This document shows positions 1 through 7,129 of a stretch of 11,363 bases of DNA, in pieces. The stretch is from Lachnospiraceae bacterium UBA6452. Its GTDB lineage: Bacteria; Bacillota; Clostridia; Lachnospirales; Lachnospiraceae. Location: positions 1,848 to 13,210 of the forward strand of contig DJNY01000232.1 in assembly GCA_002441865.1 (NCBI GenBank), written 5' to 3'. Made by a program: the position numbers and the translations under genes. The notes under the pieces are model-generated. The model was not told where the DNA came from. It searched no databases and was given only the letters and a program-made list of their open reading frames with translations. Numbering within the stretch: position 1 is the first letter of the stretch; each line of letters begins with the position of its first letter.

Positions 1-1032
1 CCGCTGGAGATCATCGATAAATACGGTGCAGATGCACTTCGTCTCACACTGATCACAGGTAATGCACCGGGCAATGATATGCGTTTCTATATTGAACGTG
101 TAGAGGCAAGCAGAAACTTTGCAAACAAGGTATGGAATGCTTCCCGTTTCATTATGATGAACATGGAAGGCAAGGAGATCACAGAGCCGCCAGTTCTTGA
201 ACCGGTTGATAAATGGATCTTATCCAAGCTTAACAGCCTGATCAAAGAAGTGACAGACAATATGGAAAACTTCGAGCTTGGTATTGCTGTTCAGAAGGTA
301 TATGATTTCATCTGGGATGAGTTCTGTGACTGGTATATTGAAATGGTAAAGCCGCGTCTGTACAATTCAGACAATGCGGACAGCCAGAATGCAGCACTCT
401 GGACACTCAGACATGTCCTGATCGATGCACTGAAGCTGCTGCATCCATATATGCCGTTTATCACAGAAGAGATCTTCTGCACGCTGCAGAGCGAAGAAGA
501 ATCCATTATGATCTCTGCATGGCCTGTATATAAAGAAGAATTTGCATTCGCGAAGGAAGAAAAAGAGATCGAGACAATGAAGGAAGCCATCCGCGGTATC
601 CGTAATGTCAGAACATCCATGAATGTAGCACCTTCCCGTAAGGCATCCGTCTATGTTGTTTCAGAAAATGCCGATATCAGAGCAATCTTTGAAAACGGTA
701 AGCTGTTCTTTGCTCCGCTTGCCTATGCATCAGAAGTACTGATCCAGGCAGATAAGAACGGTATTGCAGATGATGCGGTCAGCGTCGTGATCGACGGAGC
801 AACACTGTATATTCCATTTGCGGAACTTGTTGATATCAAGCAGGAGATCGAGCGGCTGGAAAAAGAAGAAAAGAGACTCGGCGGCGAGATCGCCAGAGCA
901 AACGGTATGCTGAATAATGAGAAGTTCACGAGCAAAGCACCTGCACAGAAGGTTGCGGAAGAACGTGAGAAGCTGACGAAGTATACACAGATGCTTGAAA
1001 AAGTACAGGAGCGTCTGGCACAGTTAAAATAA
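1..1032 (+). CDS. valS: Valine--tRNA ligase, 3' part (5' end outside window)
   Basis: Charges tRNA-Val with valine in the cytoplasm. The reading frame is open from base 1, giving 343 residues of a protein that is usually about 880 aa, so the catalytic N-terminal two thirds lie to the left. The first visible residues, PLEIIDKYGADALR, are those that normally follow the KMSKS loop of class I synthetases. The helical anticodon-binding domain comes next, with DKWILSKLNSLIKEV and the WDEFCDWYIE segment characteristic of ValRS. The last 65 residues form the charged coiled-coil arm (VDIKQEIERLEKEEKRL onward) that ValRS uses to grip tRNA. An internal ATG at 79 is not the start, because the family homology is continuous across it. 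The gene is followed 84 nt later by folC, a common pairing in Firmicutes. The family call is firm. Confidence 0.95.
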   Translation, partial: PLEIIDKYGADALRLTLITGNAPGNDMRFYIERVEASRNFANKVWNASRFIMMNMEGKEITEPPVLEPVDKWILSKLNSLIKEVTDNMENFELGIAVQKVYDFIWDEFCDWYIEMVKPRLYNSDNADSQNAALWTLRHVLIDALKLLHPYMPFITEEIFCTLQSEEESIMISAWPVYKEEFAFAKEEKEIETMKEAIRGIRNVRTSMNVAPSRKASVYVVSENADIRAIFENGKLFFAPLAYASEVLIQADKNGIADDAVSVVIDGATLYIPFAELVDIKQEIERLEKEEKRLGGEIARANGMLNNEKFTSKAPAQKVAEEREKLTKYTQMLEKVQERLAQLK

Positions 1033-1055
1033 AAGAACACAGTAATAAACCACAC

Positions 1056-1089
1056 AGCCATCAGTTGTACAAAAGTATGACTGATGGCT
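1056..1089 (+). terminator. Hairpin between valS and folC, weak terminator or processing site
   Basis: AGCCATCAGT (1056-1065) pairs perfectly with ACTGATGGCT (1080-1089). The stem extends inward by five pairs, two of them G-U, to an AAAA loop, for about 15 bp. It starts 24 nt after the valS stop. The downstream sequence CTCTTGTCGT has scattered T residues and no real U-tract, so termination is probably partial and folC is probably reached by read-through. No convincing promoter fits between this hairpin and folC. Confidence 0.5.
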
Positions 1090-1116
1090 CTTGTCGTGCA
1101 TCGAAGGAAATCCAAA

Positions 1117-2448
1117 ATGAATCAACCATACAGCCAAGCAGAACAATATATCAATAATATCCAGAAATTTGCAAAAAAAAATACCTTATCCCATACCCGT
1201 ATGTATCTGCAGGCACTGGGCATAGAAGAGGAAACCTTTGCCGGACGTATCATCCATGTGGCAGGAACAAACGGAAAGGGATCTGTCTGTAATTATCTGA
1301 CAAACCTCCTTCTGGCGGAAGGGTTTCATGTGGGTACCTTTATCTCACCGCACCTTGTCCATATGCGGGAGCGGATCCGTCTGGATAACCGGATGATCCC
1401 GGAAGCAGAGTTTGTCGCAGCTTACGAAGCTGTCAGACAGGTGATCGATGCACATGCCGGGCAGGAAGCATGGTATCATCCGACTTTTTTTGAATTCCTG
1501 TTTCTGATGGCAATGTATGTTTATAAAGAAAAAATGCCGGATTATCTGGTGTTGGAAACAGGACTGGGCGGCAGACTGGATGCAACGAATGTTTTTAGTA
1601 AGCCTGCGCTAACTATAATTACGGAGATCGGACTTGACCATTGCCAGTATCTGGGCGATACCAGGGAAAAGATCGCAGCAGAAAAGGCAGGTATTATACA
1701 GGAAAGCGTTCCACTGATCTATGTCAGACGGGATACGGAGACCGAGAAGGTATTACTGAATAAGGCAAAAGAGAAGAAAGCGGAGGCATTTGCGGTCGAT
1801 AAAAGTCTTTTTATGGAAACAAATATAACCGATAAAGGCATTGATTTTTCGTATAAATCTAGGTATTATAATACTATTAGTTTCCATTTATCCACTTGTG
1901 CAAGGTACCAGATGGAAAATGCAGCGACAGCGCTTCTGGCGCTGGAACATCTGTTACCGAAAGAAAAGGTGCAGCCTTCCGTGATGCAGCAGGCGGTTGC
2001 AGAAAGTATCTGGGAGGGGCGAATGGAAGAAATTGCTGACCGGGTGTATCTGGACGGTGCACACAATGCAGATGGTATAGAAGCATTTCTTGACAGTGTG
2101 CGTCATCTGCCGGTAAAGGGAGAACGGATCCTTGTTTTTTCCGTTGTCAATGATAAGGCTTATACGGAGATGATCCATGAGCTGGTCAGTGCACGATTAT
2201 TTACGACATATATGATCGCCGGTATCCACGATGCAAGAGGCGTGGATGACAGGCAGCTTCGGGATATATTTACAAAGTACAGCGCAGAGCAGGTATATGA
2301 CTTTGCGGATGCACCGGCGGCTTTTTCCGCAGCACTTTCGCGGAAAAAACCGGAAGATGCAGTGTTTATTGCAGGCTCCTTATATCTGGCGGGTGAGATC
2401 AAAGCCTGTCTGGAGGAGACCAAAGGAGGAAAAAATGATCAACTTTGA
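1117..2448 (+). CDS. folC: Bifunctional folylpolyglutamate synthase / dihydrofolate synthase
   Basis: Adds glutamate to folates (and to dihydropteroate) using ATP, which keeps folate cofactors in the cell. The protein is 443 aa, normal for the family. It is a Mur-ligase-like enzyme: the P-loop is AGTNGKGSV (49-57), followed by SPHLVHMRERIR, GLGGRLDATN (149-158), the AEKAGII segment with K190 (normally the carbamylated Mg-binding lysine), the interdomain EGRMEE, and DGAHN (313-317) opening the C-terminal domain. The ATG at 1117 is chosen because AAGGAAA lies 8 nt upstream. An earlier in-frame ATG at 1084 sits inside the upstream hairpin and has no ribosome binding site. The 3' end overlaps the next gene by 14 nt, which suggests translational coupling. 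A stretch near 1795-1885, coding for a variable part, is clearly more AT-rich than the rest. Confidence 0.95.
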   Translation: MNQPYSQAEQYINNIQKFAKKNTLSHTRMYLQALGIEEETFAGRIIHVAGTNGKGSVCNYLTNLLLAEGFHVGTFISPHLVHMRERIRLDNRMIPEAEFVAAYEAVRQVIDAHAGQEAWYHPTFFEFLFLMAMYVYKEKMPDYLVLETGLGGRLDATNVFSKPALTIITEIGLDHCQYLGDTREKIAAEKAGIIQESVPLIYVRRDTETEKVLLNKAKEKKAEAFAVDKSLFMETNITDKGIDFSYKSRYYNTISFHLSTCARYQMENAATALLALEHLLPKEKVQPSVMQQAVAESIWEGRMEEIADRVYLDGAHNADGIEAFLDSVRHLPVKGERILVFSVVNDKAYTEMIHELVSARLFTTYMIAGIHDARGVDDRQLRDIFTKYSAEQVYDFADAPAAFSAALSRKKPEDAVFIAGSLYLAGEIKACLEETKGGKNDQL

Positions 2449-2578
2449 AGAAGAATTAAAGAAGTTTCATCCGAGTCTTGAGATCGAGGATGCAGCAGAT
2501 GCGATATATAACCAGGATCTGACGGATATGGCAGATGTTCTCGTAGGTATGCTGAAGGAAGCAAAGGAAGAAGAATAG
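2435..2578 (+). CDS. Small acidic protein of unknown function, 47 aa
   Basis: The start is set by a near-ideal ribosome binding site (AAAGGAGG, 2422-2429) 5 nt before the ATG. The gene overlaps the end of folC by 14 nt in another frame and stops 15 nt before the next gene, so it sits in the middle of one transcript. The protein starts MINFEEELKKFHPSL and ends in KEAKEEE. It is strongly acidic, contains no Cys, has no signal peptide or membrane segment, and looks all-helical. I do not recognise a named family. The Shine-Dalgarno sequence, tight packing and coding-like composition argue that it is real. A longer in-frame reading starting inside folC (2231) has no ribosome binding site and should not be used. 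Confidence 0.75.
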   Translation: MINFEEELKKFHPSLEIEDAADAIYNQDLTDMADVLVGMLKEAKEEE

Positions 2579-2593
2579 GATAAGGGTGAAACC

Positions 2594-4144
2594 ATGAAAT
2601 GTTTTAATTGTGGCTGTGAATTGTCTGAGAAAGACTTTTGTACAGGCTGTGGTGCAGATGTCGGTCTGTATAAAAAGATCATGCATATTTCCAACCGGTA
2701 TTATAATGATGGTCTGGAAAAGGCAAATGTCCGGGATCTGTCCGGCGCGATCGTCAGTCTGAGACAGAGTCTGAAGTTTAACAAAAATAATATAGATGCA
2801 AGGAACCTGCTGGGACTTGTTTATTTCGAGATGGGTGAGGTGGTTGCCGCACTCAGTGAATGGGTTATCAGCAAGAATCTGCGTGCCAAGAAAAATCTGG
2901 CAGATGATTATATCGATGCGATCCAGAGCAACCCGACACGTCTTGATACGATCAACCAGACTGTCAAGAAATACAATCTGGCGCTGCGTTACTGTCAGCA
3001 GGACAGCAAGGATCTGGCGATCATCCAGCTGAAAAAGGTACTTTCCTTAAATCCACGCCTTGTGCAGGGGCATCAGCTTCTGGCACTCCTTTATATGGAT
3101 GCAGAGGAATGGGAAAAGGCAAGAAAAGAGCTGGTAAAATGCAGTAAGATCGATGCCAATAATACAACGACGCTGACCTATTTAAAAGAGGTCAACAGAA
3201 TGCTTGGGATCGGTGAGGAAGCAGCAGGAGGCTCTGCGAAAAAGAAAAAAGCAGTGGCGGAAGAGGCGATCACCTACCAGAGTGGCAATGAGACGATCAT
3301 ACAGCCTTTAAATGTCAAAGAATCCAGAGGAACAGCCTCTATTTTAAATATTGTGATCGGTGTACTGATCGGTATTGCAGCATCGTATTTTCTGATCCTG
3401 CCGGCGCGTGTGCAGGTTGTGCGCAATCAGATGAAAGACGAACTGAAGGTAGTCAGTGAAAATGCGGATGTCAAATCTGCACGGATCTCAGAGCTGGAAC
3501 AGACAGTGTCTGATCTGCAGCAGGAGAAAAAGGATCTGCAGGATGCAGTGGATGGCTATACCGGTGTAAACGGAGAAAGCCATAAGGTGGAAAGCCTGTT
3601 ACAGACTGCAACCGATTATCTGAGTGATCCGCAGGACTACGAGGCAATAGCAGATACCCTTTATAATGTAGATACCGATTATGTGCAGAATTCTGCAACA
3701 GATGCTTATAAGCAGCTTTATAACAAGCTGATGGAGCTTGTGGGCAGTCAGGTTGCGGATCAGATGTATAAGGAAGGCAGTGCGGCGATCAACCAGAGTG
3801 ATTATACGACCGCAATTTCTACATTACAGAAAGCATGGTATTTTACCCGGAATATGGAAACACCGGATCCGGAAGTGTTGTATGAGCTGGCACAGGCATA
3901 TCAGATGGCAGGCGAGACAGATAAGGCGAAGGAAGCCTATAACCAGATCCTGCAGGAATATGCGGAGTCCCAGACAGCAGGCAAAGCAACAGAGCGTCTG
4001 ACAGAGCTTGGAGACAACGGTGATGATCAGAATGACGCGGATACAAATACAACAACCGATCAGCAGGCAGACCAGCAGACAGCGGATACACAGACTGAAG
4101 AGCAGCAGCCGGCTGATGGACAGGCAGTAGAGCAGACACAGTAG
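2594..4144 (+). CDS. Zinc-ribbon, TPR-repeat membrane protein with coiled coil
   Basis: 516 aa, function unknown. Visible parts in order: an N-terminal zinc ribbon with two CxxC pairs (C3/C6 and C16/C19); TPR-like helical repeats at about 35-95 and 129-187; a Lys/Ala-rich linker (205-225); one transmembrane helix at about 248-270 (ILNIVIGVLIGIAASYFLIL); a coiled coil (278-322, heptads such as ARISELEQTVSDLQQEKKDL); a second TPR set (388-417 and 426-457); and a Gln/Asp/Thr-rich disordered tail (473-516). With the Cys-rich end inside, the C-terminal TPRs would face outside the membrane. AAGGGTG lies 7 nt before the ATG. The tail may mark a surface or scaffold role. It is the last gene before a terminator and directly precedes spoIIA, but nothing in the sequence ties it to sporulation. 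TPR proteins mostly serve as protein-binding platforms. Confidence 0.85.
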   Translation: MKCFNCGCELSEKDFCTGCGADVGLYKKIMHISNRYYNDGLEKANVRDLSGAIVSLRQSLKFNKNNIDARNLLGLVYFEMGEVVAALSEWVISKNLRAKKNLADDYIDAIQSNPTRLDTINQTVKKYNLALRYCQQDSKDLAIIQLKKVLSLNPRLVQGHQLLALLYMDAEEWEKARKELVKCSKIDANNTTTLTYLKEVNRMLGIGEEAAGGSAKKKKAVAEEAITYQSGNETIIQPLNVKESRGTASILNIVIGVLIGIAASYFLILPARVQVVRNQMKDELKVVSENADVKSARISELEQTVSDLQQEKKDLQDAVDGYTGVNGESHKVESLLQTATDYLSDPQDYEAIADTLYNVDTDYVQNSATDAYKQLYNKLMELVGSQVADQMYKEGSAAINQSDYTTAISTLQKAWYFTRNMETPDPEVLYELAQAYQMAGETDKAKEAYNQILQEYAESQTAGKATERLTELGDNGDDQNDADTNTTTDQQADQQTADTQTEEQQPADGQAVEQTQ

Positions 4145-4168
4145 CGGCAGAGAAAATTAAATCAGATA

Positions 4169-4177
4169 TTTTACGAA
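4169..4177 (+). promoter_or_regulatory. Possible Spo0A box upstream of spoIIA
   Basis: TTTTACGAA matches 7 of 9 positions of the Spo0A box consensus TTTGTCRAA, with the mismatches in the G and T of the core. Spo0A-P is known to activate spoIIA in Bacillus and Clostridium. One imperfect site is weak evidence, so this is a candidate suggested mainly by position. Confidence 0.25.
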
Positions 4178-4209
4178 AGAGAACTTGAAAATTTCAGGTT
4201 CTCTTTTTT
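4176..4209 (+). terminator. Intrinsic terminator after the TPR gene
   Basis: AAAGAGAACTTGA (4176-4188) pairs with TCAGGTTCTCTTT (4194-4206) with one G-U pair and a 5-nt loop. T residues run from 4204 to 4209. It closes the valS-folC-TPR unit. It ends only 30 nt before the spoIIAA start codon, which leaves little room for a spoIIA promoter. Confidence 0.85.
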
Positions 4210-4223
4210 ATTGCATAAAAAGT

Positions 4224-4230
4224 AGAAAGG
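4224..4230 (+). promoter_or_regulatory. Ribosome binding site of spoIIAA (decides the start)
   Basis: AGAAAGG lies 9 nt before the ATG at 4240. It directly abuts an in-frame ATG at 4231, which is too close to be used. Starting at 4240 also puts the DHHT motif at residues 23-26, the same numbering as in the B. subtilis protein. Confidence 0.7.
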
Positions 4231-4239
4231 ATGGGAAAA

Positions 4240-4560
4240 ATGGAAGAAACAGGAATTTTTGAGATCAGGGAAGATTGTCTTCTGGTGCACATGCCTGAGG
4301 AGGTGGATCATCATACGACAAAGTCGATCCGTCGTCTGGCGGATCATTATCTGCTTGACAACAGAGTACAGCAGATCGTATTTGATTTTGCGGACACGAT
4401 GTTCATGGACAGTTCCGGGATCGGACTGCTGTCCGGCAGAAACGCCAGAATAACATGTTTTGGCGGCAGGACGATCGTGATCAACGCAAATCCAAGGATC
4501 CGGAAATTATTGCAGATCGCCGGTCTGCAGGATCAGGTTTGTATTATGGATGAAATATAA
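4240..4560 (+). CDS. spoIIAA: Anti-sigma F factor antagonist SpoIIAA
   Basis: STAS-domain anti-anti-sigma factor. Unphosphorylated, it binds SpoIIAB and releases SigF in the forespore. SpoIIAB inactivates it by phosphorylating a serine, and SpoIIE reactivates it. The protein is 106 aa, slightly shorter than the 117 aa of B. subtilis at the C-terminus. The phosphorylation motif FMDSSGIG is present, with the expected phosphoserine at S58, the same number as in B. subtilis. DHHT lies at 23-26 and the GG turn at 75-76. The stop is followed 13 nt later by spoIIAB. The family and operon position make the call firm. Confidence 0.95.
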   Translation: MEETGIFEIREDCLLVHMPEEVDHHTTKSIRRLADHYLLDNRVQQIVFDFADTMFMDSSGIGLLSGRNARITCFGGRTIVINANPRIRKLLQIAGLQDQVCIMDEI

Positions 4561-4573
4561 AGGAGTGAAAATG

Positions 4574-5005
4574 ATGAAAAATGAAATGAAGCTGAGTATG
4601 GATGCCATATCGGAAAATGAAGCACTGGGCAGGATCTGTATTGCCACATTCCTGACAAGACTGCATCCGACACTGGAGGAGCTGGAAGACGTAAAAACCG
4701 CCGTATCGGAAGCAATCACCAATGCGATCATACATGGCGTGCCCGCAGACGGAAAAGTTTACATAACATGCAGATGCGAAAAGGACATTTTCCATGTGGA
4801 GATCGAAGATCACGGCGTCGGTATTGCTGATATTCCAAAGGCGATGGAGCCTCTGTATACGACCAAACCGGAACAGGAGAGATCCGGTATGGGATTTGCC
4901 TTTATGGAGGCGTTTATGGATGAACTGAAGGTCTGGTCGCAGCCCGGGAAGGGAACGACGATCATTATGGAAAAGGCGATCGGCTTTTCCCGTCTGGAGG
5001 ATTAG
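4574..5005 (+). CDS. spoIIAB: Anti-sigma F factor, serine kinase SpoIIAB
   Basis: GHKL-fold kinase that holds SigF inactive in an ATP-bound complex and phosphorylates SpoIIAA. The protein is 143 aa, the usual length. The N-box SEAITNAIIHG carries catalytic E46 and Mg-binding N50. The G1 box is DHGVGI (79-84). The ATP-lid and G2 region is TTKPEQERSGMGF, and GKGTT lies at 125-129. R20, which contacts partners in B. subtilis, is conserved. Two adjacent ATG codons (4571 and 4574) follow AGGAG at 4561-4565. I chose 4574 because the protein then begins MKNEM exactly as in B. subtilis and the spacing is 8 nt; 4571 is also possible. The gene ends 3 nt before sigF. Confidence 0.95.
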   Translation: MKNEMKLSMDAISENEALGRICIATFLTRLHPTLEELEDVKTAVSEAITNAIIHGVPADGKVYITCRCEKDIFHVEIEDHGVGIADIPKAMEPLYTTKPEQERSGMGFAFMEAFMDELKVWSQPGKGTTIIMEKAIGFSRLED

Positions 5006-5008
5006 CCT

Positions 5009-5725
5009 ATGGACTGGCTGACGCTCATACAGCAGGCAAGGCAGGGAGACAGGCAGAGCAGAGATACGATCATAGAGGAAAATATGGGGCTCGTGCACCA
5101 TATTGTGAAAAGATTTTTAAACAGAGGGTACGATGCGGAAGAATTATTCCAGATCGGCTGTATCGGTCTGATGAAGGCTGTGGATCATTTTGATACCGGC
5201 TATGATGTGAAATTTTCCACTTACGCAGTGCCCATGATCATGGGAGAGATCAGGCGCTTTTTGCGGGACAACGGTATGATCAAGGTTTCCAGAAGCCTGA
5301 AAGAAAACGGCTGGCGGATCAGGCAGACGAGGACAATGCTGGAGGCAAAACTCGGAAGAGAACCGACGGTTGACGAGATTGCCGTGCAGACGGAATTGTC
5401 CGTGGGAGAGATCGTGCAGGCAATGGAGGCGGAGATCGAGATCGAATCGTTGTCCCGGACCGTTTATCAGGGAGATGGCAATGAAATCTGCCTGTATGAA
5501 AAGCTGGCGGATGAAAGAGATGATATGCAGCAGCTTGTGAATCATGTTTTTCTGCAGGATTTGCTCCAAAAGCTGCCTGAGGATGAGCAGACCCTGATCC
5601 GGTACCGCTATTATGATAATCTGACACAGGTGGAAACCGCAAAACGAATGGGGATCAGCCAGGTGCAGGTGAGCAGGATGGAGAAGAAGACGCTGGGAAA
5701 GCTCCGGAGCAGGGCAGACCTGTAA
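5009..5725 (+). CDS. sigF: RNA polymerase sigma factor SigF (forespore-specific)
   Basis: Directs RNA polymerase to early forespore genes and is kept inactive by SpoIIAB. The protein is 238 aa, shorter than B. subtilis SigF (255) mainly because about 16 N-terminal residues are missing. Region 2 covers about 24-96, including EELFQIGCIGLMKAVDHFD and FSTYAVPMIMGEIRRFLRD. Region 3 follows with LGREPTVDEIA. Region 4 (about 180-235) contains the helix-turn-helix TQVETAKRMGISQVQVSR (206-223). GGAGG at 4996-5000, inside spoIIAB, serves the ATG with 8 nt spacing, so the two genes are probably translationally coupled. The sequence alone could fit SigG, but position right after spoIIAA-spoIIAB decides for SigF. 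No spoVA or dacF gene adjoins it, and no strong terminator is visible after it. Confidence 0.94.
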   Translation: MDWLTLIQQARQGDRQSRDTIIEENMGLVHHIVKRFLNRGYDAEELFQIGCIGLMKAVDHFDTGYDVKFSTYAVPMIMGEIRRFLRDNGMIKVSRSLKENGWRIRQTRTMLEAKLGREPTVDEIAVQTELSVGEIVQAMEAEIEIESLSRTVYQGDGNEICLYEKLADERDDMQQLVNHVFLQDLLQKLPEDEQTLIRYRYYDNLTQVETAKRMGISQVQVSRMEKKTLGKLRSRADL

Positions 5726-5767
5726 AAAACAGGCAGGACATGAAGCGGAGAACATGGCGGAAAGCTA

Positions 5768-5796
5768 TAGAAATTATCCGGAAAATAGCTTACACT
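5768..5796 (+). promoter_or_regulatory. Weak promoter candidate before the MBL lipoprotein gene
   Basis: TAGAAA (5768-5773), a 17-nt spacer and TACACT (5791-5796) each match 4 of 6 bases of a vegetative promoter. The overlapping CTTACACT (5789-5796) matches 7 of 8 positions of the SigE -10 consensus CATACAHT, but no good SigE -35 lies at the right distance. It is partly flanked by a 7-bp inverted repeat (AAGCTAT at 5762-5768, ATAGCTT at 5785-5791). This is the only candidate I see in the 121-nt gap after sigF. Confidence 0.3.
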
Positions 5797-5846
5797 AGAA
5801 AGTACAAATGTGTCTGGAAAGATAATACGGAAACGGGGGAAAACCA

Positions 5847-7097
5847 ATGAAAAACAGGATGAAGAAAAGCAGATTGCTGGCACCGGTCCTTGCACTGCTC
5901 CTTTTGCTGACTGCATGTGGCCAGCAGCAGACAGGGACAAATATGGCAGAGAACCAGAGCACGGCAGAAGCAGTCATGCAGGCAGAGACGCAGACATCGC
6001 AGGAGGATGCGGCGAATGAGCCTGCAGGGCAGATTGCAGGAGATGCGGTAACACTGCCTGCCAGAGAAACAGAAGAAGCACAGGAAACAGAACCGCTGGA
6101 AGTTCATTACATAGACGTCGGGCAGGGCAGTGCGACACTTTTAAAAAGTGGCAGTCATGCTATGCTTATTGATGCAGGTGACAGTGATCAGGGTACAAGG
6201 ATACAGCTCTATCTGACAAAACAGGGTGTGGAAAATCTGGACTATCTTGTACTGACACATCCGGATGCGGATCATATCGGCGGTGCTCCGGTTATTATTA
6301 CTAAATTTGATATCGGCCAGTTATTTCTTTCCAACTATGAGAAGGACAATAAAACAACACAAAAGGTCAAAGATGCGATGCAGTATAAGGGGATGACTGC
6401 ATCAGACTATCAGGTTGGAGATACATTTGCACTGGGCAATGCTTCTTTTACGATCCTTGGACCACAAAAAGAATATACGGATTCCAACAATGCGTCTGTT
6501 GCACTTATGGTACAAAACGGAAACAACAGATTTTTATTTACGGGAGATTGTGAGGCAGAAGCAGAAGCGGATATGGCAGCGTCCCAGGCAGATCTGCATG
6601 CAGATGTCTACCTGGCGGGACATCACGGAAGTGATACTGCATCCTCACAAGTATTTATGGATGCAGTCAGCCCGGCTTATGCAGTGATCAGCTGCGGAGA
6701 AGGAAACAGCTACGGGCATCCGCACGCGGAAGTGCTCAACAGATTCCGCAGCATGGGCATTCAGGTATTCCGTACCGACGAGCAGGGTTCGGTGATCGCG
6801 GAAAGTGACGGAAGCGTGGTCACATGGAACTGCGCACCGTCTGAAACATGGCAGACAGGAGAACGGACCCAAAATGCACAGTCAGATGCTGTAACCCTTC
6901 CTGCACAGGAGCAGAAACCGGTTGTGGTAGAGGAAGCATCGCAGGCGGGCAATTATATCGGTAACCGTAATAACGGAAAGCTCCATAAGGCCTCCTGCAG
7001 TTATCTCCCGGATCCGCAGAACCGTGTTCCGTTTGCAACAAAAGAAGAGGCAGTGGCAGCAGGCTATGATGACCCTTGCAAGCGGTGTAATCCATAA
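5847..7097 (+). CDS. Secreted MBL-fold lipoprotein (ComEC C-terminal-like) with Cys-rich tail domain
   Basis: 416 aa. The signal peptide ends in a lipobox, LLTAC, with C24, so the protein is exported and lipid-anchored outside. A Gln/Glu/Ala-rich linker (25-82) leads to a metallo-beta-lactamase-fold domain (about 84-328). That domain resembles the C-terminal hydrolase domain of the DNA-uptake protein ComEC, with VHYIDVGQGSA, LTHPDADHIGG (metal ligands likely H138, D142, H143), FTGDCE, LAGHHGSD and SYGHPH. A second linker repeats the phrase DAVTLPA (66-72 and 347-353). The last 50 residues form a small module, YIGNRNNGKLHKASC then CKRC, similar to the Ada-type metal-binding fold found at the end of other secreted nucleases. 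A phosphodiesterase or nuclease acting outside the cell is the best guess; the substrate is unknown. GGGGGAAA lies about 6 nt before the ATG. LysR follows after 32 nt. Confidence 0.85.
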   Translation: MKNRMKKSRLLAPVLALLLLLTACGQQQTGTNMAENQSTAEAVMQAETQTSQEDAANEPAGQIAGDAVTLPARETEEAQETEPLEVHYIDVGQGSATLLKSGSHAMLIDAGDSDQGTRIQLYLTKQGVENLDYLVLTHPDADHIGGAPVIITKFDIGQLFLSNYEKDNKTTQKVKDAMQYKGMTASDYQVGDTFALGNASFTILGPQKEYTDSNNASVALMVQNGNNRFLFTGDCEAEAEADMAASQADLHADVYLAGHHGSDTASSQVFMDAVSPAYAVISCGEGNSYGHPHAEVLNRFRSMGIQVFRTDEQGSVIAESDGSVVTWNCAPSETWQTGERTQNAQSDAVTLPAQEQKPVVVEEASQAGNYIGNRNNGKLHKASCSYLPDPQNRVPFATKEEAVAAGYDDPCKRCNP

Positions 7098-7129
7098 GCA
7101 TATGGTACGGAAGAAAAGAGGAATGTACA

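Noticed and set aside
4149..4178. SigH-like promoter (AGAGAAAAT, then TACGAAA)
   Set aside because: The -35 part matches fairly well, but the spacing is 14 rather than 11-12, the -10 has two mismatches, and it lies upstream of the terminator.
5719..5733. Possible terminator after sigF (CCTGT / ACAGG)
   Set aside because: Only 5 bp with an A-rich loop and no following T-run.
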